A stretch of 11,028 nt of DNA from Candidatus Faecivivens stercorigallinarum. GTDB lineage: Bacteria > Bacillota > Clostridia > Oscillospirales > Ruminococcaceae. The notes under the pieces were generated by a model. The model saw only the letters and a program-made list of their open reading frames with translations. It made no database searches and was not told the origin of the DNA. The DNA lies in the NCBI GenBank assembly GCA_018715465.1, contig DVLN01000169.1, forward strand, positions 1-11,028, read 5' to 3'. Positions within the stretch are counted from its first letter, which is position 1. Every line of letters begins with the position of its first letter. Positions 1 to 7,662 of the stretch are shown piece by piece. The position numbers were made by a program, and so were the translations under genes.

Positions 1-567
1 CAGCTCACTGATAACATACGAGCACATGTGAACAGTGCTGCCAACATATTCCTTGCCACCTTCATAAACAACAAAGCCAAAGATGCCAGGAATCATCAGA
101 TTATTCAGCAGAGTAAAGATATTGGCAAAAGGGATCTTCGCAACCAGCGCGGTATCATCCACAACACATTTATAGTTTCTGGCAACCTGATCAGCAATGA
201 TCGAACCGGTCGCAATGCGGATAACCGGCAGCGGACGCTGCTGGTTGAGGGGGCTGATCAGAGGACGCAGTCTTTCGCCCTTTTCCAGCTCTTCCAGAGT
301 GGTACGGGGATCCAGGATCAGATAGCAGTCACGTTTGCCTTCATACATTGCCTTTGCAATGCTTTCAATTTTCTTCATCAATTCAGCCTGAGGACCGCTG
401 AACTGTTTGACATTATTACCAGGTTTTTTATCCTGAGCGGGAGCGGATTCCTGACCGCCTTTGGTCATCGAGATCTTGGGAGTCTCTTCAGTTGCCGCAG
501 AAGCAACGTTTTCTTCTACTTCGTCTTCTTTCTTTTTGCCTTTTTTATCTTTATTGAAAATAGCCAT
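1..567 (-). CDS. Unrecognised protein, N-terminal 189 residues (3' end off the window)
   Basis: An open frame of 189 codons runs from an ATG at 567 to the left edge without a stop, so the C-terminus is missing. A GGAG ribosome binding site (578-581) lies 10 nt upstream, and a good promoter lies about 60 nt upstream. The first 20 or so residues are strongly charged (MAIFNKDKKGKKKEDEVEEN), and the stretch to about residue 60 is low-complexity and probably disordered. From about residue 65 a folded domain seems to begin (ELMKKIESIAKAMYEGKRDC), followed by alternating hydrophobic stretches such as PLPVIRIATGSIIADQV and FANIFTLLNNLMIPGIFGFV. No signal peptide or clear membrane helix is seen. A weak resemblance to SseB-like proteins crossed my mind but is not supported by any motif. 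The gene is separate from its upstream neighbour, the phosphoesterase, by about 150 nt and its own promoter. That it is coding is fairly sure; its function is unknown. Confidence 0.8.
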   Translation of the reverse strand, partial: MAIFNKDKKGKKKEDEVEENVASAATEETPKISMTKGGQESAPAQDKKPGNNVKQFSGPQAELMKKIESIAKAMYEGKRDCYLILDPRTTLEELEKGERLRPLISPLNQQRPLPVIRIATGSIIADQVARNYKCVVDDTALVAKIPFANIFTLLNNLMIPGIFGFVVYEGGKEYVGSTVHMCSYVISEL

Positions 568-629
568 GGGTCTTTTTCTCCGTTTCCTTTTTATTTGGTC
601 AAATCCCAGTCAGATTTAACGCTATCACT

Positions 630-658
630 ATTTTACCACAAAAGCACAAATAAAACAA
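630..658 (-). promoter_or_regulatory. Promoter for the unrecognised gene at 1-567
   Basis: Read on the minus strand, a -35 box TTGTTT (653-658) and a -10 box TAAAAT (630-635) are separated by 17 nt. They match the sigma-A consensus at 4/6 and 5/6 positions. The predicted start near 623 gives a leader of about 56 nt. A small inverted repeat (GTGG/CCAC, 659-671) sits just upstream of the -35 box; it could be a weak operator or nothing. Confidence 0.6.
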
Positions 659-699
659 GTGGATAAACCACAAAAACTGCAATTCGCCATCCGAAATCT

Positions 700-720
700 G
701 TAAATTTTCTTTCAATTTAC
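700..720 (-). repeat. AT-rich inverted repeat at the 3' end of the phosphoesterase gene
   Basis: A perfect 7-bp stem (700-706 with 714-720) with a 7-nt loop overlaps the stop codon of the phosphoesterase gene. It is AT-rich and no T-tract follows directly, so it is at best a weak terminator or mRNA end-protecting hairpin. The rest of 568-716 holds only the promoter of the next gene. Confidence 0.35.
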
Positions 721-2537
721 TGTTTTGCAGACGAATCCAGTCCGATTCTCCAGCTGCAAAGAGGCAGCCAGGCATCTTTTTCAAAGCTCCGGCCCTCAAT
801 CAGCAGATGATCGTCGTATACCGACAAAATCAGCCCCTGGCTGTCGTCCGTATCCTGCACACCATCCCAGACGGCACAAACAACTCCGTCATGCAGATAG
901 CCGGCATTCCCATCCTTGACCAACGCGACCGTACCGGAAAGCGAGCGATGCGTGTGCCCGGAAATAACCAGCGTATTGGGGTATTTACTGACAATCTCTT
1001 TCACTTCGTCGGAAGCCGACAGATCAGACACCTCATAAGTTGCGGCGACCGTCTCAAACAAAGGCTGATGGACAAAAACAAACGCAAACCCTTCTGCTTC
1101 CGAAAGCGTCTGATCCAGCCATTCTAACTGGGTTTCCGACAGATAGGCATAATCCGGGTCATCGCTGCCAACAACGCCTTCATTTCCAAGAATGATAAAG
1201 GTGCATCCATTTTCGACAAAACTATAATAGACCTCATCGGTTCCAGTCTGTTCCAGAAAACGGGTGCGCAGCTGTTCAAAATCCGACCTGTTTTTATCCG
1301 AATCGTGGTTACCAATCGAATAATAAACTGGCGGCAGATTCCTGATCAGCCCTTCGATCTGGTTGAGAACCCGATATTCTTTTTCTGAACCATTGTCGGT
1401 GATATCGCCGTTATTGATGATCAGGTCAACCGCCGGCTCTACATCCATGATCTGGTTCAGTGCCCTGAAATAATTCCAGTTGTTGTGTCCCAGCAGAAAA
1501 CCAGTCACATGAGTATCCGAAATCGCTGCAAACGAAAAGTTTGGCTCTTCCGTCTCAATATGCCGCAGCTCCGGCTGAATCGAAACACTGATCATCACTT
1601 CTCCCGGTTTACCGTCATCGTCCGCACAGGCCAGCAGCTGCGTCGCGCCCTCCGGGAATACTGAGCAGGCAGAGATCTGTCCGCTGACCGGATAATGGTC
1701 GTAGGCATTCAAGCAGAACAGCGGCTCATACCCTTTCAGCGGCTGGTTGTCACTGCCCCAGCAAATCCAGAGAGATTCCTTATCCGGGCTGGAAGGCCGT
1801 CCAACAAGAACAACCTGTCCATATGAGTCACCGGGCGTAGACACCTCCTGATTCGGTTCCCAACGCATGGCGAGGGTATCGGGGTCTTCCTGTGTCTCAA
1901 AATCCCAACTTCCAAGAATTGTGTACCCTTCATCCGCAAAAAGATAAGCGGTATATTGCCCTGCGTACCGGTTGAACAGGTTAATCGAACCGCGCATCTG
2001 GGGCGGATAATAAATCGAGGTTCCGGCAATGCTGTCGGATACCGGCTGCCACAAAAAGCTGTCATCCACCCCGGGCGTCTTTCCGCGCTCATATATACCG
2101 ATCCAGGCATCTTCACCTAGATCCTCACCCTGTATACGAATTGCTGTTGCGTCTCCAACCTGGGTAACCGTCTGCTCGGCAAAGATCCGGCTGTCGGTAA
2201 CCGTCAGCTGTTCACTATCCAGCACCTTGCCGAAGGAAGAGACCAACTCAACCGTATAGCTTCCCACCGGCTGGGACGGGAAGGTGACGGTACCGTTTTT
2301 GCTGCCATCCAGCTTCTGTTCAGCTACCGTCTGACCGTTATCCGTGAGGCGGACACTGCCCCGATAACAGTCTTCCCAGATCAGTTCGATTTCCGAACTA
2401 CTGCCGACCGTTTCAGCGTTCATAATTAAATCGGGCGTCAACCGACCGTACCGCAGATACAATACGGTCGATATTGCGCCAATTATCGCGACAGCCGCCG
2501 CAGCAGCACTCCAGATTATAATTTTTTTATGTTTCAT
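717..2537 (-). CDS. Membrane-anchored calcineurin-like metallophosphoesterase
   Basis: The 606-residue product has a positively charged start (MKHKK) and one hydrophobic segment at about residues 6-28, typical of an uncleaved anchor or signal peptide, so the rest should lie outside the membrane. Residues 40-330 look like beta-rich modules; one carries a WIGIYERGKTPG motif (about 145-156). The C-terminal half is a metallophosphoesterase domain with the full set of metal ligands: SDTH (D341, H343), NGDITDNG (D378), GNHD (N410, H411), FVHQP (H490) and GHTH (H528, H530). Such enzymes hydrolyse phosphoesters with two metal ions; the substrate cannot be told here, and extracellular nucleotides or sugar phosphates are options. 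I chose the ATG at 2537 because AGGAAG (2544-2549) is 6 nt upstream; the TTG two codons earlier would touch the binding site. It has its own promoter. Domain call sure, substrate unknown. Confidence 0.93.
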   Translation of the reverse strand: MKHKKIIIWSAAAAAVAIIGAISTVLYLRYGRLTPDLIMNAETVGSSSEIELIWEDCYRGSVRLTDNGQTVAEQKLDGSKNGTVTFPSQPVGSYTVELVSSFGKVLDSEQLTVTDSRIFAEQTVTQVGDATAIRIQGEDLGEDAWIGIYERGKTPGVDDSFLWQPVSDSIAGTSIYYPPQMRGSINLFNRYAGQYTAYLFADEGYTILGSWDFETQEDPDTLAMRWEPNQEVSTPGDSYGQVVLVGRPSSPDKESLWICWGSDNQPLKGYEPLFCLNAYDHYPVSGQISACSVFPEGATQLLACADDDGKPGEVMISVSIQPELRHIETEEPNFSFAAISDTHVTGFLLGHNNWNYFRALNQIMDVEPAVDLIINNGDITDNGSEKEYRVLNQIEGLIRNLPPVYYSIGNHDSDKNRSDFEQLRTRFLEQTGTDEVYYSFVENGCTFIILGNEGVVGSDDPDYAYLSETQLEWLDQTLSEAEGFAFVFVHQPLFETVAATYEVSDLSASDEVKEIVSKYPNTLVISGHTHRSLSGTVALVKDGNAGYLHDGVVCAVWDGVQDTDDSQGLILSVYDDHLLIEGRSFEKDAWLPLCSWRIGLDSSAKQ

Positions 2538-2569
2538 TGGCAACTTCCTGTCTACATTTAGATACAGCC

Positions 2570-2598
2570 ATTATATCATAGGATATTCTGTAAATCAA
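2570..2598 (-). promoter_or_regulatory. Extended -10 promoter for the metallophosphoesterase
   Basis: On the minus strand, TTGATT (2593-2598) and a perfect TATAAT (2570-2575) are 17 nt apart, and a TG two bases before the -10 box makes it an extended -10 promoter. The predicted start is near 2563, giving a short leader of about 25 nt. This separates the phosphoesterase from the M20 gene upstream. Confidence 0.78.
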
Positions 2599-2626
2599 GA
2601 AAATTCACCAAACGTTCAGTTTCGGT
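2598..2626 (-). terminator. Possible weak terminator after the M20 peptidase gene
   Basis: Seven nucleotides after the M20 stop codon, the minus strand can form a 7-bp stem with one bulged G (2619-2626 with 2607-2613) and a 5-nt loop. A short interrupted T-rich stretch follows three bases later (about 2598-2605). It overlaps the -35 box of the next promoter by one base. The stem is imperfect and the T-tract poor, so termination would be partial at most. Confidence 0.35.
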
Positions 2627-2632
2627 ATCCGG

Positions 2633-3772
2633 TCACTTCATAAAGGAAGCGATCAACGCAATCCCGACTTTCAGCCCCGGCAGCAGACTGCTGCGCAGGA
2701 TATACTCCTCCCGGGTATGAGCGCCACCGCCTGATACAACGCCGGGACAGATTGCGGGAATGTCCATCGACAACGGAATGTTGCAGTCGGTCGAACCAGA
2801 CCCCAGACCCGGCAAAAACCCGGCATAGTTCTTTACTACCTGTTGTGCAGTCTTTTCCAGCCATTCCATCATTCCAGGATCTGGATTGCCGGAGCAGGGA
2901 CGTTCTCCGATCTTTTCGACTCGGATATCAATTCCCTTTTCCCGGCAATTTGCCACTGCCTGTTCAAACGTCTGCTGCATAAAATGAAGACCTCGCCGGT
3001 CATCCGAACGGTACTCATACAGCATCGAAGCATTCTGAGCGATGGTATTGACCGATGTCCCGCCTTCGATACAACCCACATTATAGGTCGTATATCCCAT
3101 TCCTTCCGGGATCTTAACTTGATACAGGGTGTGGATCAGTTCAGACAGCAGATGGATCGCGTTTGGCTTACCAAAGCTTGCATAGGAATGTCCGCCCGGT
3201 GTACGAATCTCCACCCGATAACGGTGAGAGCCAACCGCCTGATGGGTAATTCCCTCAAGATAACCGTCAAACGAGATCACCGCACGAATACGACTGCCAT
3301 AATCTTTAAGCAGCTGGCGGCTGCCTTTCAGGTTGCCCAGTCCTTCCTCACAGGAGTTTGCGACAAACAGTACGCCACACCCGATCGGAAGTTCATTCTG
3401 CATGATATACCGCGCAGCAAGCATCAGAACAGCGAGGTTCGCGGTATCATCACCAACCCCCGGACAGCTGATCCGTTCATCGGTGACAACCGGTTCAAAC
3501 GGCGTCAGGTCGGGAAAGACCGTATCGGTATGCGCCATAAAGACGACGACCGGTTTATCCTCCGTCAGATGCCAGGGGCAGACGACATTCTTTGCCTCGT
3601 CGATATAGGTATCCTTCCCTCCAGCCTGGATAAACCAGTCACGGCAGAAACTCGCCCGTTGATCCTCCTGATGGGAGGGCGCCGGAATCCGGCAGAGAGC
3701 CAACAGCAGCTGTTCCAGCTCTTCCTGGTAATCTTCAGCATATGCGATCGCTTTGGGCGACAAAATCTCCAT
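2633..3772 (-). CDS. M20-family zinc metallopeptidase (ArgE/DapE/peptidase T-like)
   Basis: The 379-residue product has the M20 layout: a catalytic domain interrupted by a dimerisation domain. Visible ligands and catalytic residues are MAHTD (H81, D83), GVGDD (D108), SCEEG (catalytic E142, metal ligand E143), SFDG (D169) and GGAHTREE (H352). The lid/dimerisation domain carries TPGGHSYASFG around residue 195. No signal peptide is seen, so it is cytoplasmic. M20 enzymes remove amino acids from small peptides or deacylate amino acids; the exact substrate is not readable. I chose the ATG at 3772 because the AGGAGG site (3782-3787) is 9 nt upstream; an in-frame ATG at 3781 touches that site directly and is unlikely. 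The binding site begins on the first base of the tldE stop codon, so the two genes are probably translationally coupled. It is the last gene of the presumed ROK-tldD-tldE-M20 operon. Confidence 0.92.
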   Translation of the reverse strand: MEILSPKAIAYAEDYQEELEQLLLALCRIPAPSHQEDQRASFCRDWFIQAGGKDTYIDEAKNVVCPWHLTEDKPVVVFMAHTDTVFPDLTPFEPVVTDERISCPGVGDDTANLAVLMLAARYIMQNELPIGCGVLFVANSCEEGLGNLKGSRQLLKDYGSRIRAVISFDGYLEGITHQAVGSHRYRVEIRTPGGHSYASFGKPNAIHLLSELIHTLYQVKIPEGMGYTTYNVGCIEGGTSVNTIAQNASMLYEYRSDDRRGLHFMQQTFEQAVANCREKGIDIRVEKIGERPCSGNPDPGMMEWLEKTAQQVVKNYAGFLPGLGSGSTDCNIPLSMDIPAICPGVVSGGGAHTREEYILRSSLLPGLKVGIALIASFMK

Positions 3773-3781
3773 TGTTTTCAT

Positions 3782-3789
3782 CCTCCTTA
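3782..3789 (-). promoter_or_regulatory. Ribosome binding site of the M20 gene overlapping the tldE stop
   Basis: The minus strand reads TAAGGAGG: the TAA is the tldE stop (3787-3789) and AGGAGG (3782-3787) is the binding site for the ATG at 3770-3772. The overlap decides the start and points to coupled translation of tldE and the peptidase. Confidence 0.75.
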
Positions 3790-5136
3790 GCATCCCGCAA
3801 CTGCCAGATCACTGACCAGAACTGACGGGGCTCCGCAACAGGAAATTCCATCCTCGGTATTGACCGACAAATCGTCTGCTACATCGGTAATATCCTTAAG
3901 CATCTGGAAGAAGTTCCCTGCAACTGTGATCTCTTCAACCGCACGAACGATCTTGCCATTCTCGATCAGAAAACCTTTGGATTCCAGCGAAAAATCGCCG
4001 GTCACCGGGTTTGCACCGGCATGCGCACCCTTCATAAAGGTAATCATGATTGCTTTACCGGCCTTTTGCATCAGCTGTTCCCGAGTCAGCGTACCTGGCT
4101 GCATATAAAAGGTAAACGGTGCGATACCGACCGGCGCATCATAGCTGGACCGATAAGCATTGCCGGTGCTCTCCACCCCATCCTTACGAGCGGCGGCACA
4201 GTCATACAGCAGCTGTTTTAAAACGCCCTTTTCAATCACCGTCTTAGTCCGGGTCGGAACCCCTTCCGCATCAAACGCACAGGGGAAGAAGCTGCCCGGA
4301 TAAAACGGATCGTCCACCAGCGTGACTGCCTCAGACGCGATCTGTTGGCCAACCTTCCCTTTCAGCAGCGACAGGCCATCCTGTACCTGGCTTGCTGAAA
4401 AAACCGAAGCAAAGATTTCCAGCATAGCCGTCATCTGGCTATTATCAAAAATAATCGGATAATGTCCACTGGGAACGGTAGCAGCGCCAATCTGCGCGAC
4501 TGTCTTTTCAACCGCGCGTCCGACCAGCTTTTCAATATCCATCTCCCGGCTGTCGGCCTTCGCATCCACCATATGATCATTATATTTCTTGCCGCTGGCA
4601 TCACTCGCGACAACATCGACGAAAAAGACCGACATACTGCCCTGACTCTCCAGGTAAAGCCCGGCCGAGTTGGAGATTGCCCGGCGGCTGGAGACATTGG
4701 CAATCTCAGCCATCAAACCCTTCTGGACCCGGTCATCTGCCTTCAAACCAACCTTCTCGACCGTCAGCAGCCGTTCTTTTACTTCAGCAGCATCCGACAT
4801 CTCCACATTACGGCTGCTTACCGGCTGATATTCACCCCCAGTAACCAGCGTTTCCGGGGTATCATCACCGGTAAAGCCAGCAGCTTCCAGCGCACGGTGA
4901 AACAGTAGCGGAATTTCTTCAGCTGTAAACAACTCGGTTGAAGCAGTTCCCTTCTTACCATTGACAAGACAGCAAAGACTGACACCTTCGACTTGTGCGC
5001 TGGCCAGCTGGTCCAGCTCTCCGGCAAATACGCTGAACTGATCAGAGCTGTCTGCCTGATAATACAGCTGATAATCTGAAATGCCATTTTCACGAGCATA
5101 CGCCGCTGCCGCGGCACTGAACTGTTCAAAACCCAT
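3787..5136 (-). CDS. tldE: TldE/PmbA, partner subunit of the TldD/TldE metalloprotease
   Basis: The 449-residue product is about the length of E. coli TldE (about 450). In known systems TldE pairs with TldD to form a heterodimeric protease that degrades unfolded peptides, matures microcin B17 and affects the CcdA antitoxin; TldE itself has no active metal site. As expected, no HExxxH motif is present. Family marks include PSGHYPIIFDNSQMTAMLEI in the middle, DAEGVPTRTKTVIEKGVLK, GANPVTGDFSLESKGFLIENG and VEEITVAGNFFQML near the C-terminus. The tail has several cysteines (SCCGAP and a final GC) that need not bind metal. The ATG at 5136 is supported by AAGGGGG (5144-5150), 7 nt upstream, which overlaps the tldD stop. 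The gap to tldD is 13 nt, so the pair is surely co-transcribed. A longer reading upstream to about 5184 would overlap tldD and lacks a binding site. Confidence 0.93.
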   Translation of the reverse strand: MGFEQFSAAAAAYARENGISDYQLYYQADSSDQFSVFAGELDQLASAQVEGVSLCCLVNGKKGTASTELFTAEEIPLLFHRALEAAGFTGDDTPETLVTGGEYQPVSSRNVEMSDAAEVKERLLTVEKVGLKADDRVQKGLMAEIANVSSRRAISNSAGLYLESQGSMSVFFVDVVASDASGKKYNDHMVDAKADSREMDIEKLVGRAVEKTVAQIGAATVPSGHYPIIFDNSQMTAMLEIFASVFSASQVQDGLSLLKGKVGQQIASEAVTLVDDPFYPGSFFPCAFDAEGVPTRTKTVIEKGVLKQLLYDCAAARKDGVESTGNAYRSSYDAPVGIAPFTFYMQPGTLTREQLMQKAGKAIMITFMKGAHAGANPVTGDFSLESKGFLIENGKIVRAVEEITVAGNFFQMLKDITDVADDLSVNTEDGISCCGAPSVLVSDLAVAGC

Positions 5137-5149
5137 TCTGATACCCCCT

Positions 5150-6535
5150 TTATTCACGACCACCGACGGTGATCTCACTGACACGGATCATCGGCTGTCC
5201 AACATCAGTCGGAATCGAACCGCTGGACGCGCCACACATTCCCTGCTCCCGGAGCAGGTTCATGCCAACCATGTCAATATTGCGGATAACCTCAGAACCG
5301 CGCCCGATCAGTGAAGCACCGCGCACTGGTTCACAGATCTGTCCGCCGCGGATGATGTACCCTTCATTGACCGCAAAGTTAAACTCACCAGTAACCGGAT
5401 TGACTGAACCACCGCCCAGCTTTTTGGCGTACAGCCCATATTCAATCGAACCGATGATCTGTTCATCAGTATCCGTTCCGGGAGCAATAAAGGTATTGGA
5501 CATCCGGGAAACCGGCGGGAAGGTATAGTCCTGACGGCGGGAGCTGGCGGTTGTCTCCATCCCCATCCGGCGTCCGTTGAGCTTGTCAATCAGATAGCTT
5601 TTGAGGATACCATTTTCGATCAGCACACGGCGGCGGTTGGGCGTCCCCTCGTCGTCAATATTTGTGCTGCCCCAAGCTCCCGGAATCGTCCCGTCGTCAA
5701 TTGCGGTAACCTTTTCGGAAGCGACCTTCTGGCCGAGCTTACCGGCAAATTCCGACATTCCTTTCGCGACTGACGCCGCTTCCAGCGAATGACCACAGGC
5801 TTCATGGAAGATGACCCCGCCAAAACCGTTGTCAATTGCAACCGGCATTCTGCCTGCCGGGCAGTAACCTGCGTGCAGCATCGTAACTGCCTGTCGCGCC
5901 GCTTCTGCGGCGGTAGCCTCTACGTCGATTTCATCAAAAAATTCATAACCCTTCAACCTACCGGGGCCACAAAAACCGATCTGGTTCTCACTGCCCTGGC
6001 TGGCAACCGCACTGATTTTCATACGACTGCGGACCTGACGGTCGGTTACCAGCAATCCGTCCGATGTCGCAATCAGAATATTGCGGTCGACATCCAGCAA
6101 ACTGACAGTACTTTGACTGATTTCACTGCTATAATTCCGCGCTGCTTTATATGCCCGTCTGGCAAGTGCGACTTTCTCTTCCAGTGCCACCCCGGAACCC
6201 GGTCTGCTTACCGGATGATGATTCTCACAGCTACCACCTGACAGATGGGACAGCTGCAGCTGTGCAGTACCGTCAGCCAATGCAGCCGCTGCTTTTTTCG
6301 CCGCGGAAAGGACCGACTCAGCAGACAGTCCGCTCGCACTGGCATACGCATACCGCAGTCCTTTAAATACACGCACGCCAACGCCAACGCTGTGCCGGCT
6401 GAGCGCGTTACGAATCCGGTCGTCAACCAGATCGGTCAGACCGCTGGTTGTATCTTCTGCAAAAATTTCGGCGTAATCCGCGCCGGTGGAAACGGCCTCT
6501 TCCAGCGCCGCTTCCAGAACACTTGTCAAAATCAT
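5150..6535 (-). CDS. tldD: TldD, zinc metalloprotease subunit of TldD/TldE
   Basis: The 461-residue product carries the TldD active site: HEACGH (H244, E245, H249) matches HExxxH, and C434 in GMCGASSGSIPTDVGQP matches the third zinc-binding cysteine known from E. coli TldD. Further marks are GTIPGAWGSTNIDDEGTP, NPVTGEFNFAVNEGYIIRGG and the C-terminal RVSEITVGG. With TldE it should form a cytoplasmic chamber that cleaves extended peptides fed in through a narrow opening. The ATG at 6535 follows AGGGAGGG (6547-6554) by 11 nt. A perfect hairpin (6561-6587) lies 6 nt upstream of that binding site. No RiPP precursor or toxin-antitoxin gene is visible nearby, so a housekeeping peptide-clearance role is more likely here than peptide maturation. 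tldD lies 91 nt after the second ROK kinase gene. Confidence 0.95.
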   Translation of the reverse strand: MILTSVLEAALEEAVSTGADYAEIFAEDTTSGLTDLVDDRIRNALSRHSVGVGVRVFKGLRYAYASASGLSAESVLSAAKKAAAALADGTAQLQLSHLSGGSCENHHPVSRPGSGVALEEKVALARRAYKAARNYSSEISQSTVSLLDVDRNILIATSDGLLVTDRQVRSRMKISAVASQGSENQIGFCGPGRLKGYEFFDEIDVEATAAEAARQAVTMLHAGYCPAGRMPVAIDNGFGGVIFHEACGHSLEAASVAKGMSEFAGKLGQKVASEKVTAIDDGTIPGAWGSTNIDDEGTPNRRRVLIENGILKSYLIDKLNGRRMGMETTASSRRQDYTFPPVSRMSNTFIAPGTDTDEQIIGSIEYGLYAKKLGGGSVNPVTGEFNFAVNEGYIIRGGQICEPVRGASLIGRGSEVIRNIDMVGMNLLREQGMCGASSGSIPTDVGQPMIRVSEITVGGRE

Positions 6536-6560
6536 CTGATCAAATTCCCTCCCTGACAGT

Positions 6561-6587
6561 TTCAGCGGCCCATTGCAGGCCGCTGAA
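6561..6587 (-). repeat. Perfect 10-bp hairpin between the ROK gene and tldD
   Basis: TTCAGCGGCC (6561-6570) and GGCCGCTGAA (6578-6587) form a perfect inverted repeat with a 7-nt loop. No T-tract follows on either strand, so it is not a standard intrinsic terminator. In the transcript it ends 6 nt before the tldD ribosome binding site. It may be an RNA processing or stability element, or it may tune tldD translation. The rest of 6536-6626 shows no convincing promoter. Confidence 0.7.
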
Positions 6588-6626
6588 CCATACGCATGAT
6601 CGTAAAATATAGGTCCAATTGTTTTA

Positions 6627-7634
6627 TCAATGGGTAATCAGTTCCGGCGCCCGCTGCTGCAGATAGTTGTACATCGCGCCATACAGATTTGCACTGCTGC
6701 GATAATAGCAGGGCTGAATATCAATCCCCGTGACGACCGACAGACCGTAAGCAAACACATTCTGAACCGCCGCCTGCAGATCTGCGATTAAGCGGGGCTC
6801 CTTGCTGATCCCGCCGCCAATTACGATCCGGTCGGGGTCAAAGGTATTTGCTACATTAATGATCAGCCGAACGTTGCTGGCGATAAACTCGTCATACAGC
6901 ATCTGAATATCCGGGTCGCCCTGCTCCAGAAGCTGGAAAAGAGTAAAACCATTCATCTCCATATCGGGATACTGCGGACCCACAACCCGGTCGCGCAAAG
7001 CCTTGACCATCTCTTTGCCTGCATCTTCTCCCAGCATTTGGAAATAAAACATCTGCTCTTTTTTGGCGCCTTTCATAATCGCTGCCCGTTCAACGATGCC
7101 TTCGGTCGAGCAGGTATAAGTAGCGGCACGCTCAATAATGTTGTTGCCGCCGTCGGTAATGATCGAGGAAAACTCACCGGCTCCAAAATGTTTTCCACGG
7201 TGAATCTTCCCGTCTTTGATCAATCCACCACCAATGCCAGTCCCCAGTACGATCGCCGCACCGTCCCGGCAGTCCTTCAGGTTTCCTTTCCAGGCTTCTG
7301 CCAGCGCAGCTGACTTCCCGTCATTTTCAATTGTCATTGGAACCGGGCAACGCTTTTTCAACACTTCAAAAATAGATTGATCTTTCAACAAATGCAGGTA
7401 TGCCCCGCCGGAATAAAGGATACCGGTTTCGATATCCAGTGTCCCAGGAAAGCTGATCGCAATTCCTTCTATTTCATCGCTGAACTGATCATAGATGCTG
7501 CCAGTCGTTTCGACAAATTGCTCCAGACTTTCCAGTGGAGAAGGTACCTCCCCTGCATTGCTCATATTGGCCTGGTCATCCATCACACAGTATTTAATCG
7601 CACTTCCGCCGTAATCCAGCACCAGACATTTCAT
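6627..7634 (-). CDS. ROK-family sugar kinase, second tandem copy, no zinc motif
   Basis: The 335-residue product is a ROK-family protein, which typically phosphorylates sugars with ATP in the cytoplasm. Visible are the N-terminal phosphate motif LDYGGSAIKY (7-15), the catalytic Asp in IENDGKSAALAE (D105), the second phosphate motif LGTGIGGGLI (130-139) and a C-terminal DPDRIVIGGGIS. The usual ROK zinc site (a His after GE, then CxCGxxGCxE) is absent: the region reads GAGEFSSIITDGGNN. There is no N-terminal helix-turn-helix, so it is a kinase-type rather than a NagC/XylR-type repressor. A GAGGTGA binding site (7641-7647) supports the ATG. It is a close paralogue of the gene just upstream, 28 nt away (36 of the first 66 aligned residues identical), evidence of a tandem duplication. 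Beta-glucoside kinase-like proteins are one option; the sugar cannot be read from sequence. Confidence 0.88.
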   Translation of the reverse strand: MKCLVLDYGGSAIKYCVMDDQANMSNAGEVPSPLESLEQFVETTGSIYDQFSDEIEGIAISFPGTLDIETGILYSGGAYLHLLKDQSIFEVLKKRCPVPMTIENDGKSAALAEAWKGNLKDCRDGAAIVLGTGIGGGLIKDGKIHRGKHFGAGEFSSIITDGGNNIIERAATYTCSTEGIVERAAIMKGAKKEQMFYFQMLGEDAGKEMVKALRDRVVGPQYPDMEMNGFTLFQLLEQGDPDIQMLYDEFIASNVRLIINVANTFDPDRIVIGGGISKEPRLIADLQAAVQNVFAYGLSVVTGIDIQPCYYRSSANLYGAMYNYLQQRAPELITH

Positions 7635-7662
7635 CTTCTGTCACCTCACCCTTATTCAGCAA

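Noticed and set aside
28..666. A plus-strand open frame of 212 codons
   Set aside because: It is the shadow of the minus-strand gene at 1-567, which has a promoter, a ribosome binding site and more protein-like composition; the plus-strand reading runs on through the minus-strand promoter.
659..671. GTGG/CCAC hairpin followed by a T-rich stretch as a terminator for the phosphoesterase gene
   Set aside because: The stem is only 4 bp and the T-rich stretch is the -35 region of the next promoter.
2843..3790. A long plus-strand open frame of 315 codons opposite the M20 gene
   Set aside because: The minus strand encodes a full M20 peptidase with all metal ligands; the plus reading has no recognisable motif.
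3787..6535. TldD/TldE as part of a RiPP or toxin-antitoxin locus
   Set aside because: No precursor peptide, modification enzyme, toxin or antitoxin gene is visible in the window; TldD/TldE are often found alone.
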